21,566 bases of DNA from a virus. Position numbers and translations under genes: made by a program. Position 1 is the stretch's first letter. Every line of letters starts with the position of its first letter. Positions 6,577 through 12,446 of the stretch are shown piece by piece. The notes below the pieces were generated by a model. The model searched no databases. It saw only the letters and a program-made list of their open reading frames with translations, and was not told the origin of the DNA. Where the stretch lies: positions 1-21,566 of IMG/VR virus record IMGVR_UViG_3300046007_000416; one strand, 5' to 3'.

Positions 6577-7563
6577 ATGGCAAGTACATGGTCAGCGCTT
6601 AAAATAGAGTTGCTTGAAACAGGACAGAACTCAGGTCAATGGGGTAACCTTACCAACGTCAATCTGGGCGACGCAGTACTGGGTGAGGCCATTACAGGTC
6701 AAGCCACAGTAGATTTTGCAACGGACGCAGACGTAACAATTACGCTTACCGACTCGGCAACATCCCAATCGGCTAGAAACTTACGTTTAAACATTACAGA
6801 AAGCTCTTCTGGTGTAGGGTCTGTGCGTAACTTGATACTGGGTTCTGGTTGCCAGATTGAGAAGTTTTACCTTATCAATAACACCGGCACTGGCGCTAAA
6901 ACAGTGAAGAACACTTCAGGTACGGGCATTTCTGTTCCTGCGGGTAAGGCCACGCTGGTCTTTAACAACGGCACTAACGTTGTTGATGCGGCTTCGTATT
7001 TCACCTCTTTGACTCTGGGGTCTGCGCTCCCGGTTGCTTCTGGCGGCACAGGTATAACATCTCTCGGCGCAGGTGTTGCTACATTTCTTGGCACACCATC
7101 TTCTGCAAACTTAGCCTCCGCAGTTACAGATGAAACTGGATCCGGTGCATTGGTGTTTGCTACATCCCCCACACTTGTAACACCCGCACTGGGTACTCCC
7201 GCAAGTGGCGTACTTTCAGCCTGTACAGTAGATGGCACAAACAAAGTTGGCTATCTCAACATACCAAACTCAGGTGCTAAAACAACAAGTTACACCCTTG
7301 CTATTGGCGATGTAGGTAAGTTTATTGAACTTGGTACTGGCGGCGATGTTGTAGTCCCTGCATCTGTGTTTGCGGCTGGCGATGCAATTAGTATCTTTAA
7401 TAACACAGGATCGTCTATTTCCTGCACTTGTTCTGCGGTAACAACCGTTTATAAAGGCGGTACAGATGCAGATATTTCTTCTTTTAGCGTGACTACAAGG
7501 GGCGTAGCCACTATTCTGTTTATCACTGCCACAGTTGCAGTAGTTACGGGGAACTTAGCATGA
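6577..7563 (+). CDS. Tail-fibre-type protein (328 aa)
   Basis: This 328-residue protein starts MASTWSALKIELLETGQNSG. It carries the phage fibre elements WGNLTNVNLGDAVLGEAITG (22-41), the LPVASGGTGITSLGAGVATF linker (about 150-170) and an AVTDETGSGALVFATSPTLV segment with TPALGTPASG. I recognise this series as the repeated shaft-type module of many phage tail fibre proteins. The C-terminal part (YTLAIGDVGKFIELG...AISIFNNTGSSISC) is a beta-rich end domain. An AGGAG sequence lies nine bases before the ATG. The stop overlaps the start of the adhesin-like gene (ATGA), so the two may form one appendage. No depolymerase motif is visible. Confidence 0.85.
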   Translation: MASTWSALKIELLETGQNSGQWGNLTNVNLGDAVLGEAITGQATVDFATDADVTITLTDSATSQSARNLRLNITESSSGVGSVRNLILGSGCQIEKFYLINNTGTGAKTVKNTSGTGISVPAGKATLVFNNGTNVVDAASYFTSLTLGSALPVASGGTGITSLGAGVATFLGTPSSANLASAVTDETGSGALVFATSPTLVTPALGTPASGVLSACTVDGTNKVGYLNIPNSGAKTTSYTLAIGDVGKFIELGTGGDVVVPASVFAAGDAISIFNNTGSSISCTCSAVTTVYKGGTDADISSFSVTTRGVATILFITATVAVVTGNLA

Positions 7564-8657
7564 GTGGAATGATGCTTAACTTTGCTGGGGTAACGGCAAC
7601 ATCAGTTCCCGGCGCGCCTACAATTGGAACAGCTACGGCTACAGGCACATCAACGGCAACTGTTGCATATACCGCTCCCGCAAATAACGGTGGGTCTGTT
7701 ATTACATCTTATACCGCTACCTCAAGTCCTAGCGGTATTACTGGAACAATAAGTCAAGCAGGGTCAGGAACAATTACTGTTTCTGGATTGACATTTTCTA
7801 CATCTTATACTTTTACTGTAACAGCTACTAATGCTATTGGTACTGGCCCTGCTAGTGCGGCGTCAAACAGCATTACAACATCAGCACCGATAACTTGTGC
7901 CACATACACAACTGCTGGCAGTTTTACATTTGTTGTTCCTGCGGGGGTGACTTCCGTTGCGGCATTGACTGTTGGCGGTGGCGGTGGCGGTGCTTATGCT
8001 ATTTTTAGCCCCGGATTTGGCGGCGGTGGCGGTGGATTACGATACAAAAATAGTCATTCAGTTTCGCCCGGCGATTCCTATACGGTAGTTGTTGGAGCGG
8101 CGGGGCTTGGTGCTGTGGTTAATAACAATGCCACAAGCGGCGGTAATTCTTCTTTTGTTAATCTCTGTACTTTATTTGGTGGGGGTGGCGCTTCTGGTGT
8201 AACTGGCGGCCCCGGCGGAACGGGAACCACAATTGGCGGATCTGTTGGCGGAGGAAATGGGGGAACGACAAAGATGCCGTTTTCTTGCGGTGCTAATGGC
8301 TCAACTGGTGGCGGTGGCGCAGGCGGATATTCTGGTAACGGAAACACTGGAACAGGGGGTTCTGGTGGGCAAGGTGGGTATGGCGGTAGTAACTGCTGTG
8401 GTGCGTTTCGAGCGCCAAATGGTGGTGGCGTAGGTTTGTACGGACAAGGTGCTAGTGGCTCAAATGGCGGAACTGGAACCAATGGCGGGGCTGGTTCGGG
8501 TGGTTCTGGTGTGACACATGGCGCTGGAGGTGGCGCTGGTGGCTCTGCTAGCAATGTTGGCGGGCAAAACGGCGGTGTTGGCGCAGTCCGTATTGTCTGG
8601 TGTGTCTGTGGCGCTCGTGGAACTCCCTCATTCCCCTCAACTAATGTTGGCCCTTAA
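7560..8657 (+). CDS. FN3 + Gly-rich adhesin-like tail tip protein (365 aa)
   Basis: Residues about 15-108 read as a fibronectin type III domain (VPGAPTIGTATATG...ATVAYTAPANNGGSVITSYTA...LTFSTSYTFTVTATNAIGTG). A short strand pair follows with TTAGSFTFVVPAGVTSVAAL. The rest, about 135-350, is a glycine-rich domain with many GGGGG runs. The Gly-rich half holds six cysteines, including adjacent CC and C-x-C pairs; a seventh lies just after the FN3 domain. Gly-rich tips of this kind occur in phage receptor-binding adhesins, such as the polyglycine-helix adhesin of Salmonella phage S16, so a role in host recognition is plausible though not shown. The start is fixed by ATGA overlap with the fibre gene. 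Confidence 0.78.
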   Translation: MSGMMLNFAGVTATSVPGAPTIGTATATGTSTATVAYTAPANNGGSVITSYTATSSPSGITGTISQAGSGTITVSGLTFSTSYTFTVTATNAIGTGPASAASNSITTSAPITCATYTTAGSFTFVVPAGVTSVAALTVGGGGGGAYAIFSPGFGGGGGGLRYKNSHSVSPGDSYTVVVGAAGLGAVVNNNATSGGNSSFVNLCTLFGGGGASGVTGGPGGTGTTIGGSVGGGNGGTTKMPFSCGANGSTGGGGAGGYSGNGNTGTGGSGGQGGYGGSNCCGAFRAPNGGGVGLYGQGASGSNGGTGTNGGAGSGGSGVTHGAGGGAGGSASNVGGQNGGVGAVRIVWCVCGARGTPSFPSTNVGP

Positions 8658-8672
8658 TTTTTTGGGGAAATC

Positions 8673-9173
8673 ATGAAACTTTATATTGAAACTGAAAACG
8701 GCGTAACTAAGAATCACCCTGCTCTTGAGGACAACCTCATCCAAGCGTTTGGTTTAATTCCAGCACATTGGGAGCCGTTTGCTCGTGTTGAGCGTCCTGC
8801 GATTGATGTTTATCAAGTGCTTGAAAACCAAGAAGCTGTCTATGCAAAAGTAGATGGCGTTTGGACTGATGTGTGGACGGTGCGTGATATGACTGCCGAA
8901 GAAAAAACTGCAAAACAACAAGCAGTTTTGAATGTTTTTAATGAGCGCGAGTACGCTTTAAATTGGTCTGCTTGGACACTTGATGAGGCTACTAACACAC
9001 TGGTTCCCCCAATTCCGCGTCCAGAAAAAGACCAAACTAAACTTAATGCTGGCATCATGACATACTGGTGCGGCGCGGATGCAAACTGGAAAGACACTCC
9101 AGTCAGACCTGCTGATGGAAATCAATATAAGTTTGATTTTTTTGCTTGGGAATGGGTTCAAGTTGTAGACTGA
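8673..9173 (+). CDS. Tail-fibre assembly / chaperone-like protein (166 aa)
   Basis: This 166-residue soluble protein is rich in Trp and acidic residues. An N-terminal MKLYIETENGVTKNHPALED region precedes a helical segment (DMTAEEKTAKQQAVLNVFNE). The C-terminal part has two typical short motifs, LNWSAWTLDEATNTLVPPIP and NQYKFDFFAWEWVQV. The pattern of W-x-x-D/E-x-W strands ending a fibre operon resembles the tail-fibre-assembly proteins that often follow fibre genes, so I assign that role tentatively. GGGG lies about nine bases before the ATG. An unrelated structural role is possible. Confidence 0.6.
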   Translation: MKLYIETENGVTKNHPALEDNLIQAFGLIPAHWEPFARVERPAIDVYQVLENQEAVYAKVDGVWTDVWTVRDMTAEEKTAKQQAVLNVFNEREYALNWSAWTLDEATNTLVPPIPRPEKDQTKLNAGIMTYWCGADANWKDTPVRPADGNQYKFDFFAWEWVQVVD

Positions 9174-9198
9174 TAGCCCAACCAACAAGGAGAGAACC

Positions 9199-9900
9199 AT
9201 GGCCCAGACCGCCGCAAAGAAGTTAAAAGTAAAAGTATGCAAAGCCGCCGAATCGGTAGCTGAAGTGGTCAAGAACACACAGCTTCAAGTTGCATATCAC
9301 TTTCCATGCCCAATCTACATCATTGAGCGCCCTGATTTTTTAGAAGCGGTTAACACTGTCTCTGAAGAAGGTTTGGCAGAATCCCGCAAGACTCAGTCAC
9401 TTAACGAAATCTATCCTTTGTACATGACGGGCAGCTACTTTGGCGACCCACGCATGGTTGGATTTACGGAGTTTGTTGGCGCTACTGCTTGGAACATCCT
9501 TAATGAGCAGGGCTACGCCATGCAGGACAAGGCGGTGCAGTTTACGGAGATGTGGACTCAAGAACATTACAAGCATTCTGCAATGGACGCACACGTTCAT
9601 GGATTTGGTTCACAGATTGTAGGCTTCTACTTCCTTGAGACTCCAGAAGATTGCTCTCGCGTTGTGTTCCATGACCCCCGTGCAGCTAAGGTGCAGATTG
9701 ACCTACCAGAGCAAGACATAAACGCGGCCACACCTGCCAGTAAAGCAATCAACTTTACACCCAAACCCGGCATGATGATCTTTGCTAACTCATGGCTGTC
9801 TCATTCGTTTACCCGCCACGCTGCTGATTTGCCAATCAAGTTTGTACATTTTAATTTGACAGTAGTACCTGCTCCGCAACAAGCCGCTGAAGTAATATGA
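9199..9900 (+). CDS. Putative 2OG-Fe(II) oxygenase (233 aa)
   Basis: This 233-residue protein resembles the phage and bacterial 2-oxoglutarate/Fe(II)-dependent dioxygenase family with a double-stranded beta-helix fold. The metal-binding site is suggested by AHVHGFGSQIVGFYFLETP (H132 and H134). It is followed by VVFHDPRA (155-162) and a distal segment PKPGMMIFANSWLSHSFTRH (189-207) with the second conserved His H202 and a candidate 2OG-binding Arg R206. The usual H-x-D carboxylate ligand is not obvious, so the exact ligands are uncertain. Such enzymes hydroxylate amino acids, nucleobases or small molecules; the substrate here is unknown. A strong AAGGAG site precedes the ATG. Its place after the fibre genes suggests modification of virion or host components, which is inference. 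Confidence 0.72.
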   Translation: MAQTAAKKLKVKVCKAAESVAEVVKNTQLQVAYHFPCPIYIIERPDFLEAVNTVSEEGLAESRKTQSLNEIYPLYMTGSYFGDPRMVGFTEFVGATAWNILNEQGYAMQDKAVQFTEMWTQEHYKHSAMDAHVHGFGSQIVGFYFLETPEDCSRVVFHDPRAAKVQIDLPEQDINAATPASKAINFTPKPGMMIFANSWLSHSFTRHAADLPIKFVHFNLTVVPAPQQAAEVI

Positions 9901-10157
9901 ACACCTACCAAATCAGGTTCAATAAAAGCCGAGGCCAAGCAGGGCGCGGTTCTATGGATCACGTCTGGCGCGTCTTTGAAAACGGCAAAGAGTTTCTGTT
10001 TAAGAACCTTGACATTACGACCCCAATCAAAAGCGAGAAAGACGCTAATGGGATTGACTACAACATCACTTGCCAAGGCTACATGACAATTGATCGGGAT
10101 ACCTCGACAGCAGTTATAACAGCCAAAGTCAAGAAGAAAATACCAGAGCCAGCGTGA
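9897..10157 (+). CDS. Conserved small phage protein, unknown function (86 aa)
   Basis: This 86-residue protein starts MNTYQIRFNKSRGQAGRGSM, continues DHVWRVFENGKEFLFKNLDI and ends with a strand-rich C-terminus (YNITCQGYMTIDRDTSTAVI). It looks like a small all-beta protein, and I recognise it as a recurring uncharacterised family in related phages. It has one Cys and no membrane segment. The ATG overlaps the oxygenase stop (ATGA), and its TGA overlaps the start of a tiny membrane protein (TGATG). The tight coupling to the oxygenase may mean a shared role, but nothing in the sequence shows what it is. Confidence 0.7.
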   Translation: MNTYQIRFNKSRGQAGRGSMDHVWRVFENGKEFLFKNLDITTPIKSEKDANGIDYNITCQGYMTIDRDTSTAVITAKVKKKIPEPA

Positions 10158-10249
10158 TGTGGGACTGGGCTGAAGCATTCATTGCCGCAGCCTGCCTTGT
10201 GGCCCTTGTCGTCTTTGGCACGTACATGATTGCATGGAGTTGGTCGTGA
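10157..10249 (+). CDS. Tiny membrane protein (30 aa)
   Basis: A 30-residue frame, MWDWAEAFIAAACLVALVVF followed by GTYMIAWSWS, is almost entirely one transmembrane helix capped by tryptophans. It overlaps the previous stop in TGATG. I treat it as real because it sits in a run of similarly overlapping tiny membrane genes leading into the lysis genes. A lysis accessory or membrane-anchored role is inferred from context. Confidence 0.55.
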   Translation: MWDWAEAFIAAACLVALVVFGTYMIAWSWS

Positions 10250-10252
10250 TGT

Positions 10253-10405
10253 ATGAAGTGGCTGTTGGTGATCTTTATGCTAGCGCCGCAAACGTCTAGT
10301 CAAAAAAAGAAAGATGAATACCGCTGTGTGCGCTGGGCTTGGACAGGAGATGTCTATAACCGCAAAGTAGTATGCCTTGAGTGGCAAAAGGTTGAACGGA
10401 AATGA
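10253..10405 (+). CDS. Small putatively exported protein (50 aa)
   Basis: This 50-residue protein begins MKWLLVIFMLAPQTSSQKKK, which reads as a short signal peptide or N-terminal membrane helix followed by basic residues. A YRCVRWAWTGDVYNRKVVCL segment follows with two cysteines (C25 and C41) that could form a disulfide in the periplasm. I recall similar CVRW..GDVYNRKVVC proteins in other phages near lysis genes. It has no lipobox cysteine, so it is not a classical outer-membrane spanin. The stop overlaps the next ATG (ATGA). GGAGT about twelve bases upstream is the candidate ribosome site. Confidence 0.62.
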   Translation: MKWLLVIFMLAPQTSSQKKKDEYRCVRWAWTGDVYNRKVVCLEWQKVERK

Positions 10406-10899
10406 TTGATCCTGTTACCGCACTGGCTGGCATACAGTCGGCAATCAGCTTGGTTAAGAAAGCGGCGGGTGTTGCCCAAGACCTAGGCTCACTTGCCCCC
10501 ATGATTGCGAAGCTATTTGACGCTAAGTCTGTAGCTACAAAGGCCATGCTTCAGGCCAAGCAGTCGGGAAAAGGCTCCAACATGGGGACGGCCTTGCAGA
10601 TTGAGATGGTACTGGAGCAGGCCAGAGCGTTTGAGGAAGAGCTAAAGATGCTCTTTATGCAGACTGGCAAGATTGATGTTTGGAACAAGATTAAGGCTAG
10701 GCAGGCCGAGATGGACTTGGCAGATGCCAAAGAGATAAGTGCGCTAAAGAAGGCAGAGAAAGCAGCCAAAGAGAAAGAACAAGAAATGAATGAGATAGCT
10801 ATGATTATTGGCGCTTTATTCTTTTCATTGTTTATATTGTTTTGGGGTGTTTATGAGTTGGTGGATTTTTGTGCAACAACCAGAAGGTGTGGAAGATGA
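10402..10899 (+). CDS. Phage membrane protein with coiled-coil and C-terminal helix (165 aa)
   Basis: This 165-residue protein starts MIDPVTALAGIQSAISLVKK and is helical for most of its length. A charged coiled-coil-like region (about 66-130: LEQARAFEEELKML, ADAKEISALKKAEKAAKEKE) is followed by a hydrophobic segment at about 131-153 (NEIAMIIGALFFSLFILFWG). The last twelve residues are polar, with two cysteines. I recognise the family from cyanophages and other marine or freshwater phages, where it lies near lysis genes; its function is unknown. One possibility is a spanin or holin accessory, but the topology (a C-terminal helix) does not match a standard inner spanin. The gene overlaps both neighbours by four bases. 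Confidence 0.72.
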   Translation: MIDPVTALAGIQSAISLVKKAAGVAQDLGSLAPMIAKLFDAKSVATKAMLQAKQSGKGSNMGTALQIEMVLEQARAFEEELKMLFMQTGKIDVWNKIKARQAEMDLADAKEISALKKAEKAAKEKEQEMNEIAMIIGALFFSLFILFWGVYELVDFCATTRRCGR

Positions 10900-10985
10900 C
10901 TTGGCTTGATATAGTGCTTTGGTCTGCCGTCCCTGTTAATTATTTCTTTTGGATAGTTATTTATCCAAGGCTGGGAAATGAATGA
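10896..10985 (+). CDS. Tiny membrane protein (29 aa)
   Basis: The frame MTWLDIVLWSAVPVNYFFWI followed by VIYPRLGNE is 29 residues with one probable transmembrane helix and a short polar end. Its ATG overlaps the preceding TGA (ATGA), and its end overlaps the next gene by eight bases. Like its neighbours, it is credible from the overlap pattern and hydrophobicity rather than from homology. Confidence 0.5.
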   Translation: MTWLDIVLWSAVPVNYFFWIVIYPRLGNE

Positions 10986-11127
10986 GTATCAAAAGCAATT
11001 TGACCTCTTTCTTAAAGTTTTTGTCAGGCTGTGCATTGCATGGTGGGTGCTTGGCCTGCTACGGTTCCTGCCGGATGAGTTGGCGGGGAAAATTGTCGAT
11101 AAACTACTTGGAATGATTGGACTATGA
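10978..11127 (+). CDS. Small membrane protein (49 aa)
   Basis: This 49-residue frame starts MNEYQKQFDLFLKVFVRLCI, has a hydrophobic helix (FVRLCIAWWVLGLLRFL, about residues 15-31) and an amphipathic tail (PDELAGKIVDKLLGMIGL). It overlaps the tiny gene before it by eight bases and the next start by four (ATGA). It could be a lysis accessory or an antiholin-like peptide, but nothing specific can be said from the sequence alone. An overlapping alternative frame from ATG 10982 gives a cysteine-rich peptide with no helix and is less likely. Confidence 0.55.
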   Translation: MNEYQKQFDLFLKVFVRLCIAWWVLGLLRFLPDELAGKIVDKLLGMIGL

Positions 11128-11432
11128 ACGAACCAAACGAAAAACACGCTTTGATTGAGAAGGTGGCGTTTGCCATCTTGCCAATTCTGTTTACTTGTGT
11201 TGTGTACTTAATGAATTCACTTTCCCACTTGTCGCATGAAGTGACTGTGCTAAACAACAAGATTAGTTTGGTTGTTACTTCAGACAACAAACAAGCTACC
11301 AATACGGGAGCAGAACTAGCCCGTGAGAAGCTACGTCAAGATTTGGAAAAAGAAATCCAAAAGAACCGTGATGACATCATGCACAACCGGCAAGACATTG
11401 CCGTTATCTACGAAAAACTGGGGAAAAAATAA
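11124..11432 (+). CDS. Membrane-anchored coiled-coil lysis-cassette protein (102 aa)
   Basis: This 102-residue protein has a polar N-terminus with one helix (about 14-33, VAFAILPILFTCVVYLMNSL). A long charged coiled-coil follows (about 63-100, GAELAREKLRQDLEKEIQKN, then DDIMHNRQDIAVIY). A type II anchor with a helical periplasmic domain resembles inner-membrane spanins (Rz-like) or small phage holin accessories. The length is short for Rz, and no outer-membrane spanin partner is recognisable, so the assignment is tentative. It is directly followed by the holin-like gene, whose ATG overlaps this gene's TAA by one base. Confidence 0.58.
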   Translation: MNEPNEKHALIEKVAFAILPILFTCVVYLMNSLSHLSHEVTVLNNKISLVVTSDNKQATNTGAELAREKLRQDLEKEIQKNRDDIMHNRQDIAVIYEKLGKK

Positions 11433-11935
11433 TGCTATCTTTATTCTCAACACTTGGCGGCTTGTTAATCTCAGGCTTGCCCAAACTGCTTGACTTTTTC
11501 CAGAACAAGGCAGATCAACGCCATGAGTTAGCCTTAGCGCAGATTCAAGTGCAGATGCAACTACAGATGATGGCGCAGGGCTTTGCGGCTCAAGAGCGCA
11601 TGGAAGAGATTCGCACCGACCAGATTGCTATGGAAACAGACGCGCAAATGACCGTTGCCGCCTACGACCACGACAAGAAGATCATGGACAACGCCAGCCG
11701 CTGGGTAGTAAACTTTGTAGGTACTGTGCGCCCGATGGTCACCTACATCTTTGTACTGGAACTATGTGCCATCAATGCTTGGATTGCCTATTACGTCTAC
11801 AGCAACCCACGGCTTGTCTTGAGCATGGAAGACTTGATTCGTGTATCTGACATCATTTTCTCCACAGACGAGATGGCAATGCTTGGAGGCATCATTGGTT
11901 TCTGGTTTGGCTCACGTAGCTGGAGCAAGAAATGA
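11432..11935 (+). CDS. Phage holin, 3-TM superfamily type (167 aa)
   Basis: This 167-residue membrane protein has a hydrophobic N-terminal stretch (LLISGLPKLLDFF, about 11-23) and a Gln/Met-rich amphipathic helical region (about 30-90). An R-P pair (R100-P101) leads into a helix at about 102-124 (VTYIFVLELCAINAWIAYYV). A last helix at about 149-161 contains GGIIGFWFGSR. The RP-helix and the short glycine-rich final helix before a charged tail are the features I associate with the three-TM holins of proteobacterial phages. Holins form the lesion through which endolysin reaches the wall. Position immediately before the endolysin (4-base ATGA overlap) supports the call. Confidence 0.72.
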   Translation: MLSLFSTLGGLLISGLPKLLDFFQNKADQRHELALAQIQVQMQLQMMAQGFAAQERMEEIRTDQIAMETDAQMTVAAYDHDKKIMDNASRWVVNFVGTVRPMVTYIFVLELCAINAWIAYYVYSNPRLVLSMEDLIRVSDIIFSTDEMAMLGGIIGFWFGSRSWSKK

Positions 11936-12438
11936 AACTAGGCAAAGCTGGCGCTGATTTGATGCACCAGTGGGAGGGGTATCGCACTAAGCCGTACCTC
12001 TGCCCAGCCCACATTTGGACGATTGGCTATGGCCATGTGCTGTACCAAGATCAAATCCGCCTGCCTGTAGTCAGGGTAGAGGGCAAAGAAACACCCATGA
12101 TCCGCAAAGAGATGCCATTAAAGCCGGAGGACAATCGTGTCTGGACTAAAGAAGAAATCGAGAAACTATTCGAGGATGACGTCGGCCCTACTGAACGTGG
12201 TGTTCTACGACTTGCTCCCGCTTTATCTGGTCGTCAAGGCGCTTTCGACGCGTGCGTCAGCTTTGCCTTCAACGCCGGAGTGGGGGCTTTTCAGCGTTCT
12301 TCTATTCGGATGAAAATCAATCGTGGTGATTGGGAAGGTGCAGCCGATGCCCTCTTGCTGTACTGCATGGCAGGGGGTAAAATTCTCTTAGGGCTAAAAA
12401 AGCGCAGGGACGCTGAAAAAGCACTGTTTCTATCCTAG
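11932..12438 (+). CDS. Endolysin, GH24 lysozyme-like muramidase with E-C-T triad (168 aa)
   Basis: This 168-residue protein has the GH24 phage lysozyme signature: E15 in WEGYRTKPY, then TIGYGH at 30-35. It also has the C-terminal helical core with CVSFAFNAGVGAFQRSS and a small-domain region ending in WEGAADALLLYCMAGGKILL. Spacing E15-x8-C24-x5-T30 matches the catalytic pattern of phage lysozymes, but the middle residue is cysteine instead of the aspartate of T4 lysozyme. The P1 Lyz endolysin also has an E-C-T triad. There is no N-terminal signal or SAR helix, so export should depend on the upstream holin. It cleaves the glycan backbone of peptidoglycan at lysis. Confidence 0.88.
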   Translation: MKLGKAGADLMHQWEGYRTKPYLCPAHIWTIGYGHVLYQDQIRLPVVRVEGKETPMIRKEMPLKPEDNRVWTKEEIEKLFEDDVGPTERGVLRLAPALSGRQGAFDACVSFAFNAGVGAFQRSSIRMKINRGDWEGAADALLLYCMAGGKILLGLKKRRDAEKALFLS

Positions 12439-12446
12439 GACTGCTC

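Noticed and set aside
8078-8554. Antisense Pro-rich frame of 158 residues
   Set aside because: It is the reverse reading of the Gly-rich (GGN) codons of the adhesin-like gene, which gives Pro codons; nothing else supports it.
8640-8665. Possible terminator after the adhesin-like gene (CAAC-TAAT-GTTG stem, then a T run)
   Set aside because: The stem is only four base pairs, lies mostly inside the coding region, and the T run is separated from the stem; too weak to call.
10249-10299. 16-residue frame from ATG 10249 (TGATG overlap)
   Set aside because: Too short and without features; the ATG at 10253 in another frame gives a 50-residue protein with a signal-like N-terminus and ATGA coupling to the next gene.
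10253-10405. Outer-membrane spanin (Rz1-like lipoprotein)
   Set aside because: There is no lipobox cysteine after the hydrophobic N-terminus, and the protein is not Pro-rich.
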